A DNA stretch of 64,000 nucleotides, from positions 4,896,623-4,960,622 of the forward strand of contig JAJEKV010000027.1 of NCBI GenBank assembly GCA_021234155.1. The letters run 5' to 3'. This DNA comes from Isoetes taiwanensis (taxonomy: Eukaryota > Streptophyta > Lycopodiopsida > Isoetales > Isoetaceae). Under the pieces are notes generated by a model. The model searched no databases, was not told where the DNA came from, and saw only the letters and a program-made list of their open reading frames with translations. Shown in pieces: positions 21,662 to 32,188 of this stretch. Both the position numbers and the translations under genes were made by a program. Each line of letters starts with the position of its first letter. The first letter of the stretch is position 1.

Positions 21662-22086
21662 GACGGACGGCTTCAATGCATACTTCAACTCTGTCTTCTC
21701 ATCTCAGACCTGATATATCCATGCTCTTAGCCTTTCCCCCAGGAAACACATTTTGCTCTTATTTAATTTAGTGCTGGCTTACCTTCTTGGTGGATTCAAT
21801 TTTGGCAGGTTATCAGTTTTCTTTCAAGGTCCACAATTTCTATGCATTGTGGAAGTTACAAAAATTTCTGCTCTACAAGAACGTGAATACTATTGGATCT
21901 TCTTAATTGCAGCTGCTCATCTCTATCATTGGATACAAACTTATCTTCAGTGTCCTATTGTTATTTGCTGATTATGATACACATTTTGGTATGCTTATTT
22001 ATAAAGGCATACAACGACAATGTATCTGAGATTTTATAATTAATGACAAAACCAACTCTTACTTTCAAAAAAAAAAAAAAAAAAAA
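21662..22086 (+). mobile_element. Poly(A) retroinsertion with 12 bp target duplication
   Basis: The 12 bases AATGCTGCTGCA precede (21650-21661) and follow (22087-22098) a 425 bp insert that ends in about 20 A. This is the mark of LINE-mediated retroposition. The insert may be the 3' end of an unknown LINE or a 5'-truncated copy of a host mRNA. The 72-codon frame at 21753 has no recognised similarity. Confidence 0.8.
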
Positions 22087-22136
22087 AATGCTGCTGCATC
22101 TCCAGATAACCAAACACAAGTACATATTGATAGCAA

Positions 22137-22224
22137 GTTAGTGAAACCATTATGGCCGGGATTAAAAAACCTCGCCCTTTCGTGTTTTTCGAGGAAAAAC
22201 CCTGACAATAATGGGATCACTAAC
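22137..22224 (-). other. Structured hairpin motif, instance 1
   Basis: On the minus strand it has the core GGGTTTTTCCTCGAAAA, then GGCGAGG and TTTTTTAATCCCGG, enclosed by an outer stem (GTTAGTGA..CCATTAT with ATAATGG..TCACTAAC). The core matches the hairpins at 42023, 52593 and 54748. The outer stem differs from theirs. Confidence 0.75.
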
Positions 22225-22445
22225 CTATGCTAGATTCATAATCTCAAAAGAATCTATACCCTCATGCTGACCAGCCTATATAGTAATGAAGTTGCAATAA
22301 CAAACTCATGTTGGAATTGTCTCCTCCACTGAACTTCGTTTTGTGCTTGGAATCCAAACCTTCATCCAGAAATACAAGCTATAGGGAAAATCGCTCACCA
22401 ACTATTATCCTGCATACACAAGAAAAATGAACCAAACGCCCCTAG

Positions 22446-22580
22446 GGCTACATGGGCACGAGGGCCTCCAACTAGGCACGAGGGCCTCCATCCAGGCACG
22501 AGGGCCTCAACCAGGCACAAAAGGCCTCCAACTATGCACCAGGCCTCCATCAGGATGTAGGCCTCCAACCAGCCACTAGA
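22446..22580. repeat. Minisatellite, about seven units of 16-21 bp
   Basis: Units follow GGCACGAGGGCCTCCAACTA. The first three are almost exact and later ones decay (GGCACAAAAGGCCTCCAAC, GCACCAGGCCTCCAT). Confidence 0.85.
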
Positions 22581-22640
22581 ACCTCTAGAAAATTAGCTTA
22601 CCAATAAGGAAAACGAGAGCAAGGGTGGGAGGGTGGGGAG

Positions 22641-22826
22641 CCAAACTGCAGAAAAGGAACGGGAGATGCAAAAGCGAGCTGATGACGAAGGAAGAAGCGA
22701 GAAAACTGCTAAATAGAATACTAGGAAAGAAAGGACAAAAAATAACTAACTGCTAAAACTACCATCGTATTTCTAGAACTTCGTTTACTTTCTATTCGGT
22801 GAAACAAAAGTAAACGTCATTTCTAG
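22641..22826 (-). repeat. 185 bp direct repeat, copy 1
   Basis: Nearly identical to 24610-24795, from GAGCCAAACTGCAG to GTAAACGTCATT, in the same orientation. In the second copy this sequence lies directly upstream of the coiled-coil ORF on the minus strand, so it may be a 5' leader of that element. Confidence 0.85.
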
Positions 22827-24039
22827 AAATACTGAGGAAAAAACGGACAAGAATGCTGAAAAAGAGGCAGAGCATGAAACAATAAAGCAAGGCCAAGAGC
22901 AGAAAAGCTAGCAGGCGTACCTATGAATAAGGTCACATGCTAAAATACTGAAAGGAACAAATCCAAATGAACACATAGTAGCAAAAGAACGAATGGTCGG
23001 TAAGAAAGAACAAAGTTTGTAGGTTCGACTTATGGTTGGGAACACTAAGAACCAAGGTGAAATCAACCCTTAGCTTATCTCTTGCCCATCAAGCAATCTT
23101 AAATTAGTCACACAAACAACAATTTAACTCAAACCTCCAATAACTAGCAAAGCCTACAACTTAGGATTAAAACGTTCTCATCATTGAACCCAAACATCGA
23201 ATAAGTAGTAAAAAACCCACAACTTAGGACTATAATGGTCTCAACCTAGTAATTCACCAGATCGATCTTAACGAGCAGGAGAAGTCAAGACTATCTATGG
23301 TTTTGTTAAAATAAAATTCATTAATGACAAGGGAATGTGAATCTACGCTTGGGCTAAATCTTAGTAAAACCACAACGATTAAAATGGACCAATGGATCAA
23401 GAAGTAGTTATCAAGGCTAGGTTTCAGAAAGGCGAAAACAGAGCGGCTAAACCCTGGCCGGCGACCTGGCATGTTGTTGCTTGAACTGAAGGCAAAGAAA
23501 CAGAGCGTACCTGGTCGACGATCCTGGCATGGCATGAACTTTGCTAGAGACTGCAACCTAAGTGTGTAAGCCGTCATGGCAAGATCAAGAACACGGCATG
23601 GCAAGAACAGGTCTGTTAAGAAAGCAGGGAAAACACGGCAAAAGGGGGTTTGATTTATATAAGACTGTAGATAGCAATAGAGATCATAGCTTTTGAAATT
23701 TGGTTGTTCTAGCATTGCCAGAGATTAGAACTACTAAAACGACTACAGACGGGTAGCCACAGATTATTAACAACCGATAATCATGACAGGAGCAAGCTGA
23801 GATCTGTAAATTACTTCTGAACTCTGTATCTTTTCAAGACAGCCAAAACACTTCCTTATTTTTCTAAAGTAGACCACAGAGCCACAATAAGTAGAATGGT
23901 TGAACCCAATAACTGCAACTCTCTTTAAACAGAGTAACTGAATCGAATAATTATCCTTTAGCAGATTATTTTAGCACAAATTGACAAACATACAGAGTCT
24001 CCTGGCAGATTCATGACAGATTTTAGAGCCACAAAACAT
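22827..24039. other. Between the 185 bp repeats; no gene supported
   Basis: The 153-codon minus frame at 23254-23715 has no recognisable domain and I treat it as accidental. Nothing else was seen. Confidence 0.4.
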
Positions 24040-24558
24040 CTAGCAAAGATCCTTTCTCACATCCAAAAGGGTTAAATCCCCCATTTCGTATAACTCTGCC
24101 ACTCTTGGCCCCTCCCTATCTCTGATGCAGATTAGATTTTTCCTTTTAGAAATTAAGGTGTTACCTTTGTCAATGATGCCTTTAGCTGCTGAGTCCAGGG
24201 CCTTGTGCAATCGCAAATGGCCCTCTAAATCTGCGAAGGAGTCTTCTAATTGATTCAAGAAATCAAACTGCTTGATATTTTCCTGATACTTCAAAACAGG
24301 GGTTCTTGGTCTCTTGCCCTTTCATTGGATCTCCTCTTGCAAAGATGCGATCTTGGATTCCAATGCCACAACAGCTTCTGCCTTAGAGCCCAACAGATTA
24401 TCCAATTTCGCCTGCAGTCTGTTTTCCATGATGCCATTTAGATTTCCCATCTTGGCTTCCAACACGCCCTCCATGGCTTTAAGCCATGCCGGAACCCCAT
24501 CAGAAGCCTCTGCTGCAGACCTCTTCCTAAGCTTTATAGCATTAGCCTTTGGAGCCAT
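24040..24558 (-). pseudogene. Coiled-coil ORF, possibly a retroelement ORF1, one internal stop
   Basis: It starts MAPKANAIKLRKRS and reads 78 codons (MEGVLEAKMGNL, ALESKIASLQEEI), meets one TGA at 24322, and continues in the same frame (KGKRPRTPVLKYQENIK, HLRLHKALDSAAKG, EGPRVAELYEMG) to 24040. Heptad-like Leu/Ile spacing suggests a coiled coil. The upstream 185 bp is repeated 2 kb away. A retroelement ORF1 is plausible, since plant LINE ORF1 proteins are often coiled coil, but no RNA-binding motif is seen. The family is unknown. Confidence 0.45.
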
Positions 24559-24609
24559 AGTAAATCAACGTGGATGCCTAAGAAACTTGATGCATAGGGG
24601 AGCCAAAGC

Positions 24610-24795
24610 GAGCCAAACTGCAGAAAAGGAACGGGAGATGCAAAAGCGAGCTGATGACGAAGGAAGAAGCGAGAAAACTGCTAAATAGAAAACTAGGAAA
24701 GAAAGGACAAAAAAATAACTAACTGCTAAAACTGCCATCGTATTTCTAGAACTTCGTTTACTTTCTATTCGGTGAAACAAAAGTAAACGTCATTC
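24610..24795 (-). repeat. 185 bp direct repeat, copy 2 (upstream of the coiled-coil ORF)
   Basis: See copy 1 at 22641. The two differ at only a few positions by eye. The ends are not TG/CA, so LTRs are unlikely. Confidence 0.85.
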
Positions 24796-25799
24796 ATTTG
24801 ATAGTGAATAGGCTTATCAAAATTTTGTTCTTACCTCAACTGATAATGGTAAATGAACTTGAAATTGTGATGAAAGATACTACAAAATAAATGTCTCTAG
24901 GGAACCTCAGCAGTAGATAAGGCTTGCAGTTCCTTCAAAAGGTCTTCAAAACCTAAAGAGAAAGATATGGAAGAATAGAAAGTACTTAGTTTTGAAATTC
25001 TCCCAAAAATTTACTTTTAACTCCGATCTTCATTTAAGCTGAAGTCCTTTCTAAACTACCAGAAACACGATCACCTTATGTTAGCATGTGCGATCTGAAG
25101 AGCTCTTCAACAGATTGTAAAGGACGGGTATTAATTGCAAAAATACTAGACTTACTACCTCAGCTGCTCTTCTGCAATTTAGAAAATGGTCGTACAGTAA
25201 CGACACTTCTAGTAGAAAGTAATGACTTTATATTGACGTACAGAAGATTCACCTCAACTATATTGTAGGATACAGATGGAGGCGCAGCAAAATACAGTCC
25301 TACATGGAAAAATAGCATCAGCCTCATCGATTGGCTTCCTCTAATACAAATGCAATTGGATTGTATGGAATGTTGTTGTACAAATCTGTTACTTTATCTC
25401 CCTGCTGCTCTTTTAGGCAGGATACCTACATCATTAACAGATCATACATATGCATCAAACATCAGATAAAGAAGGATTAATTAAAAGATTATAGGCAGAA
25501 AGGTTTTAAACATTGATGATAAATATCTCAAAAGAGGAAAAGCCAAAAAGTTTCCACATTCTTCTGCAGATATAAAAGAAAATAGGGGTCCGCGGTGCCC
25601 AGAATACAATTAACCAAGGATAAACAAATTCGTCACAGAAGGCTGACAAGCTAATCTCCTCTATAAGATTTTGTGTTGTGTCTTCAAGCAGAAAATGAAT
25701 TAAACTTAGTTACCTAAAACATTTATCTACCTGCTGATGTGCATCTTACCATGCCTGCATACGAAACTCCAGAGACATATAACAAGAATAAGGTAGCAA
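24796..25799. other. Intergenic, nothing recognised
   Basis: AT-rich with no supported ORF. It may contain an upstream part of the bulb-lectin gene, but I could not trace exons. Confidence 0.4.
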
Positions 25800-26545
25800 A
25801 TGGCGATTCTTGAGTCTAAGAACCCCCTGCACATTAAATCTCATATGGATGCTTTGGAAGACCCCAATTTTGAGCAACGGAAGACCCTACTATCCGACAG
25901 GCTTGTATCCAAGAGAAACGACTCAGCAACCCTATTTCGTTTGTTATTCCTGGGGGATAAAGGCAACGATCAAGGCAGTCTATCCATAATGGCCTGTGAT
26001 ACGGATAGATTGGAGTATGAAGATGTTATATGGGTAGGTAAAGGCTCAGCAGGCATCAACACCATAGTGCAACTTGAAAGTGATGGGAATTTAGTACTTA
26101 CAAATGAGTTAAATCTGACTATCTAGTCTACTAACACATCTAATCAAGGAGTAAGGAGAATACGGCTTACTGAATATGGAGCCTTGCTTCTTCTTAACAG
26201 TACCAATCACACGATATGGAGCAGTTTTCAAAGCCCAACAAACAAGCTTGTATGCGGCCAAGTTCTGCAACCTGGCATGGAGCTTAATGGAGATTACCAT
26301 CTCTGAGCAGAGCAAAATGGAGTTGCTCTCTACTTCCATCAGCATTTATATCAAGAATGGAATTGGAATGTTTCATATTTGAAGGTCACTACGTTTGTTG
26401 TTCTCCGTTGTAATGCATTTTATGCAAAACTTCAGCTAAGATATCATTATGCAGAACTTCAGCTAAGATATCATACAGGAAACATCTCTTATGCCGGATA
26501 TTATGAGCAAAATTATAAGTATGGATTCGAGGAGTACTAGGCAGC
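25800..26545 (+). pseudogene. Bulb-type (B-) lectin domain protein, pseudogene
   Basis: One frame runs from MAILESKNP with a few stops: SLSIMACDTDRLEYEDVIWV, TIVQLESDGNLVLTN, then TAG where the family has Trp, STNTSNQGVRRIRLTEYGAL, LLLNSTNHTIWSSFQSPTN and LVCGQVLQPGMEL, then another stop. The order DGNLVL, WSTNTSN, LxxxGxLLLLN, IWSSFxSPT matches the mannose-binding lectin domain of S-locus-type receptor kinases and EP1-like secreted glycoproteins. No kinase domain follows. A 27 bp duplication (CTTCAGCTAAGATATCA) lies at 26425-26475. It is broken by at least two stops, so it is non-functional here. Confidence 0.75.
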
Positions 26546-26841
26546 GTGTGTGCAGCCGTCGCTGCTGCTTGTGTCTTGGTTGGCCGTGTGGATATGGCAA
26601 GCTCAATTTGCGGGCTAGAAGGTTTGCACAAATGTCACTAACAACAAGGGGCGTTTGCCAGTTCTTTCTGGTGATAGGGAGTTTGGAGGCGGTTTTTTTA
26701 TATTCTAGGTATATACTGGCATATACCCAGAACATGTCAAAAACCCACGTAACCAAGGGATTGCCCCCTAGGGGCAACCCAAAAAAGCTTCAAGAGTGTG
26801 TAAGCCAACTTTGTATCAATGTTGCTCTAAATACATAGCAC
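26546..26841. other. Intergenic between lectin pseudogene and 800 bp repeat
   Basis: It holds the short palindrome TTGCCCCCTAGGGGCAA near 26760. Nothing else was recognised. Confidence 0.45.
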
Positions 26842-26972
26842 AATAACAGAGGGGTTTCCTTTTTGTTTTTTGTATGCTTTTCAATATGGTTTTGCTATGA
26901 TTTGGTTGATGTATTCGTTTGACTATACTAAATAGTATTTCAAGAGTGCAACTTTTCTTGGCCGTTAATTTT

Positions 26973-27007
<35 letters not shown>

Positions 27008-27652
27008 CTGTGTGGTTGTATGTGAATATTAGATAACGGCTAAAAAAAGAGAGATTGTGTACTTGTATGTGAATATTAGATAAAGGCTTGGCTGATTTTG
27101 GTGATGGCGTAGCTCACTGGGGCTAGGATTTTGGCGCTGCTTCAATCTCAGATATCTCCCTCCTCGGGTATTTATTTCGAGCGATATTTGATGCGTTGGA
27201 AAGCTCTTGAAGTAAGATTTCTAAATGCATATAACATCAGTAATTTTCTCTCTACTTGAGTCATGGAATTGGGATTATCTATTTCGGCCTCCATGGTTAC
27301 CGTCAGTTTTGGCATTACTTCAGATATCTCCCACCTCGGGTATCCATTTTTAGCGATTTTTGGTGCATTGGAAAGCCCTTACAATAAACTTTCCGAGGTG
27401 TATGACATCAGGTGGTTTTCTTTGTAATTCAGTCCTATAATTGGGATCATCGGCCTCCATGATTACCACCGCCAATATGCAATCTTGCTCTCAATTTCCT
27501 GCTTGGCCACTTCAGCACTGCTTCCTAATTGTCATCTTAATTTTCTTGCTCATGCCCCTGCTCCCATGGTTTGTAGCGAACTGTATTATTACAATATTTA
27601 TTTTACTAGATGCTTTGTGTACATCTCATTGCTTTATAGTTTCTAACCAAGA
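26842..27652 (+). repeat. 800 bp dispersed repeat, right copy (inverted relative to left copy)
   Basis: It is the reverse complement of 14769-15482 joined to 17794-17895, without the LINE. It carries an A run at 26976-27005 where the left copy has a short T run, and an extra duplication of the block around GTGAATATTAGATAA near 27020-27090. Together with the left copy it forms an inverted pair about 12 kb apart. Confidence 0.78.
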
Positions 27653-27760
27653 ATACACCCAAACCGAAGGGGGTTTCAGGGGGAATTTAATTCTAAAGTG
27701 TTGGATGTAATGGTTTGTATTAATTCAAAAAAAAAAATTAAGGCCCGTGTGAATATGCAC
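27653..27760 (+). repeat. Fragment of a foldback element arm
   Basis: ACACCCAAACC then GGGGGTTTCAGGGGGA and GTGTTGGATGTAATGGTTT match one arm of the foldback at 57601-58058. It directly abuts the end of the 800 bp repeat. Confidence 0.65.
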
Positions 27761-28070
27761 ACTAAAATCAAGCTAACTTCAATTTTGCAGATGATTTTAG
27801 TGGAGTGCAGATAAAAACAATCTGTGTATGATGCTTGATGCCGACCAACAAAGGTGCCTAAGGACACAAGGGAACCATGCGCTAGTTCTATGTCGTCTTC
27901 TTCAACATAAAGTAAGTGCTAAAGTGAATGACATGCTTAAAGACAGACTGCTCCAACCTCCTTCAGAACGACAATCACATGTTTTAGAAATAATTCTGAA
28001 TTGAGAATGTTTATATGGAACCATACAATAATAAAGTTGATTGTGCACCTCGAATATTGTCTGTTTTTCT
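27761..28070. other. Intergenic, nothing recognised
   Basis: No coding pattern was seen. Confidence 0.4.
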
Positions 28071-28192
28071 CCAATTCGATTTCCAACACATTGTTTTTTA
28101 TGTATCAAACTAACATTTGACCCCAAAGAGGCCAATTCGATTTCCAACACATTGTTTTTTATGTATCAAACTAACATTTGACCCCAAAGAGG
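28071..28192. repeat. Exact tandem duplication, two 61 bp units
   Basis: 28071-28131 and 28132-28192 are identical base for base, starting CCAATTCGATTTCC and ending CCCCAAAGAGG. Perfect identity suggests a very recent duplication or an assembly artefact. Confidence 0.95.
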
Positions 28193-28204
28193 CTACCGAA
28201 AAAA

Positions 28205-28745
28205 TTTCGTACACATGCATAGTATATTTCATACATATTTCATATATTTCATACAATTATTATGCATATTACGTACAACTAAACCATTGAAAAGGACATC
28301 TGACACATTAAGAAATTGAGCCATTAAATTAAACCCCCCAAACCCCACAGTTATTTTTGTTGATCTTCGTGTAGGGCGTAGCAGTTGGTGAGGAGCTCCA
28401 AACATATATGCCCGATATATGTACAATGCGCTTTACAACCTCTATTCTATTCTATTCTATTCCTTTGGTTTAATTCCATATTCAAAACTAACAGTTAATT
28501 AAAACTTGCTAAAAAATGAGTAGTGCTTAACAATGACCAGGATTGCCTAAAATCGGCATCCAACTGTCCTAGCCTACTGATGGATGCCTTGCACGAATAT
28601 CAGCAAAAACAACTTGGGGGTTTAATTCAATGGTTCAATTTTTAATGTGTCAGATGCCTCTTTCAAAGGTTTAGTTGTATCGAATATGTATAATAGTTGT
28701 ACAAAGTATGTACGAAGTATATTATGTATGATTGAGATTTGCAAG
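28205..28745. repeat. Inverted repeat with arms of about 135 bp
   Basis: 28205-28345 is the imperfect reverse complement of 28611-28745. Shared blocks are GGGGGTTTAATT, AATGTGTCAGATG and GGTTTAGTTGTA. The 265 bp between the arms includes an ATTCT run at 28440-28462. It could be a foldback element or an inverted duplication. Confidence 0.75.
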
Positions 28746-28980
28746 TCAATTAAGATGCTTTTCCTACAGAGCTTTAGTCACTGGTCCCCATTACAAGCTC
28801 TAAAGCTAAGTGAGGCAGTCATTTATCTCCAGTTGCATATATCTTTTGAGGATATAGTGCATGGACACTTGCTATAGCATACTAGGGCTTATATTAGAAT
28901 GTCTGGCAACCATTGCCTTTGAAAGTTCATATAACGAGGTTATATAAAAGTACATGTCCACAATTCTAATATCTATTATC

Positions 28981-29335
28981 CTGGACAGTAATAGGTATGT
29001 TATGTTCTTAGTTTGGGTCCCATAGACCTTTTTGGCCTCTGATGATGAAAAGCATAAGGGTAAGCTGTTTGGGACAACTTTTCGTGTTTTCTTGTTGGAT
29101 GCTGCGGCCAGTTGCAACCGGAAATAGCTCACCGGAGCAAAGAGGAAAAGCTGGTACAAACAGCTTACTCTCACAACATAACTGTTAGGGAGCTTAATGA
29201 GTTTATGACTTGGCTTGATAGTAATATACTTGTTGTTTTCTTTGTTTGGGTCCCATAGGCTAATTGGTCTCTACGGCCGATAAAAATACATTCCATTCTA
29301 TTCTGTTCTATGCTATTCTATTCTATTCTTCTGCG
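28981..29335 (+). mobile_element. Two relic 3' tails of the (ATTCT)n LINE class
   Basis: 28981-29050 holds GGACAGTAATA and TTGGGTCCCATAGACC. 29219-29335 holds GGGTCCCATAGGCTAATTGG, GGCCGATAAAAA and an ATTCT run with changes. Both match the tails at 42083-42177 and 52650-52759. Confidence 0.7.
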
Positions 29336-30061
29336 TTTTACCTATGTAGGACAATCATTAAGAATCGGAGGATCCAAACATGATTCCAGATAATTGTGCA
29401 GTGGACATGGCTGCAATAAACTGCAGTACTGGAATAGAATGCGACCCAACTGTTATATTGTAAAATCTGAATACTATTTCTAAACTACACTACATTGCAT
29501 GTGGTTTATGGGCCGAATTATTCTAGGGATGAAATTGTTTTCTTGCAAATAAATAAATACCTTTTTCAGTTCTCCTTGTACTTGAATATTTTGTATTGAT
29601 AGACCTTTTTATGCGTTCGTATTTCCTTATGCACCATATGTTTAAAATCACCTAGCAAAGGCGTTGTCGGGGGAATAAATGTACCATTTGCTTTTCATAG
29701 TCCGTTGTATGTATCATTTGTCTTTTCGTCTTTTGTTGAGCCATCATTATAACAACCGAAATACCACTTCCCTTCGGTGCATGCTTGAAACATTTTCTAT
29801 GTCTTATTCTATGGTCATTGCAATAATCATTTTAATTTTAAATTCCAAGACTTGCATCTCCCCTTCTTAAGAAAACCTTCATGCCTTGAAACCGACAAGG
29901 GGCACCGAACATCATTGGATTTGAGTAAATTAAAATTTCAAAGATGGATTAAAGAAAAAAGAAAACTGCTCAAGTAAGTGTGTAATTTCACCTCAATGTG
30001 GCCAATAGATATTTTGACCTTGTGACAAACATCAAGAGATCAAAAAGACTAACTAGAATTT
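29336..30061. other. Intergenic, nothing recognised
   Basis: No supported gene or repeat. Confidence 0.4.
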
Positions 30062-30420
30062 CTAGCCATTGATGGCCACATGAAGGGCATTTGTCAGTTT
30101 GTGCACGTCATGCCCTTTCCACATGCATACATCATCTCCTTTGTAAGGGGGATAGATTCCCACACCATTTTGGTTGATTTGGTACCCATTATATATGTTT
30201 GTTTGAAATTGAGATAAGCTTTGTAACGAGCCTTTTGACAAAACTGAAATCGTTGATGACATTACACCACTCATGACATGAGAGTTACATTTATATGAGG
30301 GATCTAGAGCTTGGTAAGTTGGATGACACGTGTCCATTCCCATCCTGAGTATGATTTCTAGCACTAGCTACCATCTTGTCCATAAGTTACGGTCCACCCA
30401 CCGTCAAATTCATCATAGAA
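30062..30420 (-). other. Coding-like stretch of about 100-120 codons, unrecognised
   Basis: A minus-strand frame reads MGMDTCHPTYQALDPSYK, SVLSKGSLQSLSQFQT, NGYQINQNGVGIYPPYKG and CMWKGHDVHKLTNALH to a stop. Upstream another frame gives WFYDEFDGGWTVTYGQDG. The composition is protein-like, but I recognise no family and see no promoter or splice pattern. Confidence 0.3.
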
Positions 30421-31400
30421 CCATTTATCTTCGACATTTGGTCATGTTACGCAACATATGACTACAATGCTCTAGAAGTCTTCATATTACATGCTTTACA
30501 TGACTCAGAGTCTACGGATCCTTATCGCCGCTCGTCCATAATGTTGCAATCTCAACCTATGACTAGATGCTTCTGTTAGTATGTAATGCACATGCACATG
30601 ATTATGTTAATCTCAAGACAAGCTTGTGTCCCTCATGTACGATGATCTACTAATATCAATCTCAGTGGGATTAAGCCTATACTAATCTCAAGTCTAGATG
30701 ACTAGTCTATCACTGCAGTGATTCACATTATATATCAGTTGATAAAACCCTAGCTTTGGATAAAAGCGTGCAAAGAAAAGGCTTTGAAATTTAGGTGTTG
30801 TTGAATCATGTTGGCCTTGCGTTTTGTTTTCACCCTTCTAGCAAGAATATTGAGATAGGAACGAGTGTTCAACTTGAATAAACACTGGTTTAAATCACGC
30901 GAAAACATCTACAGCGTGCAGAGCAAGCAATCGTATTGATTGTATGCATTAGCTAGTCTGGATTCATCATACCGTTCTTCTGGAGGTGAAAGTCAAAAGA
31001 CCGCTTCTGATAGAGAGAAAGTGTGGTAAATGATGTATTACCGCAGAGCAGGGCTGATGGAAGCATGCATTAGTATAGGCGATGAATGGCAATGATACGG
31101 AGAGTGAGATGGCAGAGGAAGTGCGGATGGAATGAGAAGGTGGTGATCGATGGGGGATGGCAGAGGAAGAGGGTGTAAGAGCATTGTCGTGTTTGAACCA
31201 TGCGCGGGGGGCTAAGTCCCTAAAAATTGCGGTGTATTTTTTGCGCTCCATTATCAGCCACGTATATGTTAAGGATATGCCATGAATATTCGTGGTTTAA
31301 GCAGTCACTGGCTAAGATTTACGACGCTGGGGGTAAGAGCTAGGGGTGTGTAATGGGGTAGAAGGAGGAAGAAGAAAATTTGTAAAAAGCCTAAGAGGCT
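30421..31400. other. Intergenic upstream of the MYB gene
   Basis: Short ORFs only. No gene or repeat signature recognised. Confidence 0.4.
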
Positions 31401-31424
31401 TGTTTATCAAAATGTGACGTGGAA

Positions 31425-31490
31425 GCCACGTGGGAAGATATTTTGCCACGTAGGAAAATATGTTGCCATGTGGAGGATGTGCATGACGTG
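31425..31490 (+). promoter_or_regulatory. Cluster of ACGT elements with a G-box, upstream of MYB
   Basis: GCCACGTGGG (G-box) is followed by GCCACGTAGG and GCCATGTGG within 60 bases, about 750 bases before the MYB start. ACGT-core boxes are bound by plant bZIP and bHLH factors. That they serve this gene is inference. Confidence 0.35.
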
Positions 31491-31982
31491 AAAAAGGCGC
31501 AAACACGCAAAGATTCCAAGGCTATAATGCCCGGGCGTTGCGGTGTAAACGGGGCCGGACTAAGTACATGTACTCCAAGCCCTGGGGCTATGGCGTTCTC
31601 TGGGAAAAGACATCATGGCAGGACAGAGGGAAAATTGCAGACTAAATCTGGCTTTGGAGAAACTGGCTATGGAAGGACAGAAAACGGTTTCTTTTTTTTG
31701 CTGTGGGCACCGGCCAGATCGGCCCTCCAAATGTAACAAACTGGCTTAAACAGACTGATAAAAAACAGGGCGCATGATTCCGAATTTCTCCCCTTCCCTT
31801 TATTCATGAATTGCAGCATCAATTTGGGCCCAAATCGATGCGTGAATGCTCGGGAAGCTTGATGCAAGGTGCCGCTGCAGCATAAAAATGTGTTTTTATT
31901 CATTATGGGGCTCCTGATAGATAGAAAGAGTGCGCAGGACGCCTGTGACTGCAAAAAGGCTTCAATTTTTCTGGCCCCCTTG

Positions 31983-31989
31983 TATAAAT
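31983..31989 (+). promoter_or_regulatory. Likely TATA box of the MYB gene
   Basis: TATAAAT in a TTGTATAAATCC context lies 200 bases upstream of the MYB start codon, which would give a 5' UTR of about 170 bases. Confidence 0.5.
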
Positions 31990-32188
31990 CCTGCAATTGG
32001 GTCCGGATTTCCGATCCGTGCTGATCGATTATGTGTAAGGAGTTGGGCTTTGAATTGGGATTTGATTTTGGGTTGGGATTGGCAGGGCGTTTCGGGTACT
32101 ACATTTGCCAAAATCATGCGCGATCTGGAAGAATGGTTGATGGTTTAGCTGTTTAATCGGATAGAAATTTTAATCTGTGCTTAGAAAA

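Noticed and set aside
22446-22580. CRISPR-like array
   Set aside because: Units are short, contiguous and degenerate with no unique spacers, and the DNA is plant nuclear: a minisatellite.
23254-23715. 153-codon minus-strand ORF
   Set aside because: No recognisable domain, a composition typical of translated non-coding DNA, and no promoter or intron pattern.
22641-24795. Direct repeats as LTRs of a small retrotransposon
   Set aside because: Ends are not TG/CA, there is no primer site or polypurine tract, and no target duplication.
31419-31736. 105-codon plus ORF upstream of MYB
   Set aside because: No similarity, and it lies across the likely promoter of the MYB gene.
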